NCBI GenBank assembly: GCA_025201845.1
Contig: MU604002.1
Location: 32,804 to 80,011, forward strand
DNA length: 47,208 nucleotides
Origin: Martensiomyces pterosporus
Taxonomy: Eukaryota; Kickxellomycota; Kickxellomycetes; Kickxellales; Kickxellaceae
Direction: 5' to 3'
Shown here: piece after piece, positions 46,624 to 47,208 of the stretch
How positions within the stretch are numbered: the stretch's first letter is position 1
Layout of the letters: every line of letters begins with the position of its first letter
Translations under genes and position numbers: made by a program
Notes under the pieces: model-generated
The model's input: only the letters and a program-made list of their open reading frames with translations
Databases searched by the model: none
Told to the model about the DNA's origin: nothing

Positions 46624-47208
46624 ATGGCCGACAACGGCCAGGAACTTAGCAGAATACATCTTATGTGGTGCATTTCGGGCTCCACCACATGCTCCACCAC
46701 TAGTGCCTGAGACTGAAAGCTGGCATGCTTTCAGAATAGCCTTTTTATGAGGTCAAATTCTCTGAGTCTCAGGTCAGGAGTTTACAGGTAGTGCACGAAC
46801 TTAGCAGTAACGAGAAAATTGTTCTGAAGTGCGTCAAGGAGACCGTTGGGAAGCGTGGAAGTTGGGCCAGCATCAAGGAGGCCTTCATAGCAAGCTACCC
46901 CGACGACGATGACGAGAGCGGAGACGACATCGAAAGCCAGGCAATAAGACTATACGCAGTTAGGCCCACCAAGCAGACTGAGAGAGGTCACGTCAGGACC
47001 GTAATCACCGTCTTGCGCGCGATCAAGACCTGGTCCGATAAGGAAGAGACCAAGGGTCTGATCTCCGCGCTGCGTCGCCGTACAAGAGAGGCGATCCGCA
47101 TGAGCGGGAGAGACTGGTGTACCTTTGAGGAGTTTGTGGTCGTTGTGCGTGACTGTTTCGGAAAGAAGCGTAACACGCAAGAGCTGTTCTTCATGACCGA
47201 CAAGCCAC
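46624..47208 (+). pseudogene. Retrotransposon gag-like reading frame, frameshifted, runs off the right edge
   Basis: A frame from an ATG at 46624 (MADNGQEL) reads to about 46668, continues in another frame to a TGA at 46748, then continues in a third frame to the window end without stops. The second shift is at a T5 run (46742-46746), where one T too many would explain it. The last section is about 155 residues, hydrophilic and helical, with an Asp-rich DDDDESGDD run and W/F-spaced motifs typical of fungal gag (CTFEEFVVVVRDCF). No zinc knuckle is reached in the window. Order LTR-PBS-gag supports an LTR retrotransposon. Alternatively, the third frame is the only true coding part and begins by splicing. 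No host gene match was recognised. Confidence 0.5.

Overview
The window looks like nuclear DNA of an early-diverging fungus. The genes are compact, mostly intronless and eukaryotic. Only two genes show clear introns, and a third probable one is proposed; the two clear genes have GTAAG donors, and PFS2 also has a fungal-type CTAAT branch site. The gene set includes kinetochore, nonsense-mediated decay, pre-mRNA 3' processing, ribosome biogenesis, GPI/dolichol and serine carboxypeptidase genes. A Kickxellomycotina-type organism such as Coemansia is my best guess; this is inference, not demonstrated.

Left part (1-10157). A very long minus-strand gene runs off the left edge. It has no stop from 5009 down to base 3, and probably has an extra upstream exon at 5382-6519. 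It carries a TTF-type C2H2 zinc finger followed by a decayed hAT-transposase-like region. A 2.2 kb non-coding stretch separates it from a divergent secreted Gly/Pro-rich protein (8738-9634).

RNA-metabolism block (10158-25864). In order: an SMG1-type PI3K-like kinase; PFS2/WDR33, convergent with it and sharing a palindromic poly(A) signal; an SR-type RRM protein with three exons; mitochondrial thioredoxin; UTP7; and UPF3. SMG1 and UPF3 belong to one pathway, nonsense-mediated decay.

Middle block (25865-41142). A secreted S10 carboxypeptidase, a mitochondrial ABC half-transporter, two unrecognised four-TM proteins, NUF2, a SMYD-type SET/MYND protein, DPM2, a UBL-WLM metalloprotease, and a probable NSL1/MIS14. 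NUF2 and NSL1 both belong to the outer-kinetochore KMN network.

Right part (41509-47208). Six small hotdog-fold proteins of the PaaI/ACOT13 type lie head to tail. Five have replaced the catalytic His-Gly-Gly loop with Asp-Glu/Ser-Gly but keep the downstream Asp. The sixth keeps Asn and HGG but has Asn in place of that Asp. This array is the most unusual thing in the window and could be a pseudo-enzyme or mixed-subunit system. It is followed by tRNA-Ala(CGC). Two LTR-like units begin 24 bp from the tRNA 5' end and lead into a frameshifted gag-like reading frame that runs off the right edge.
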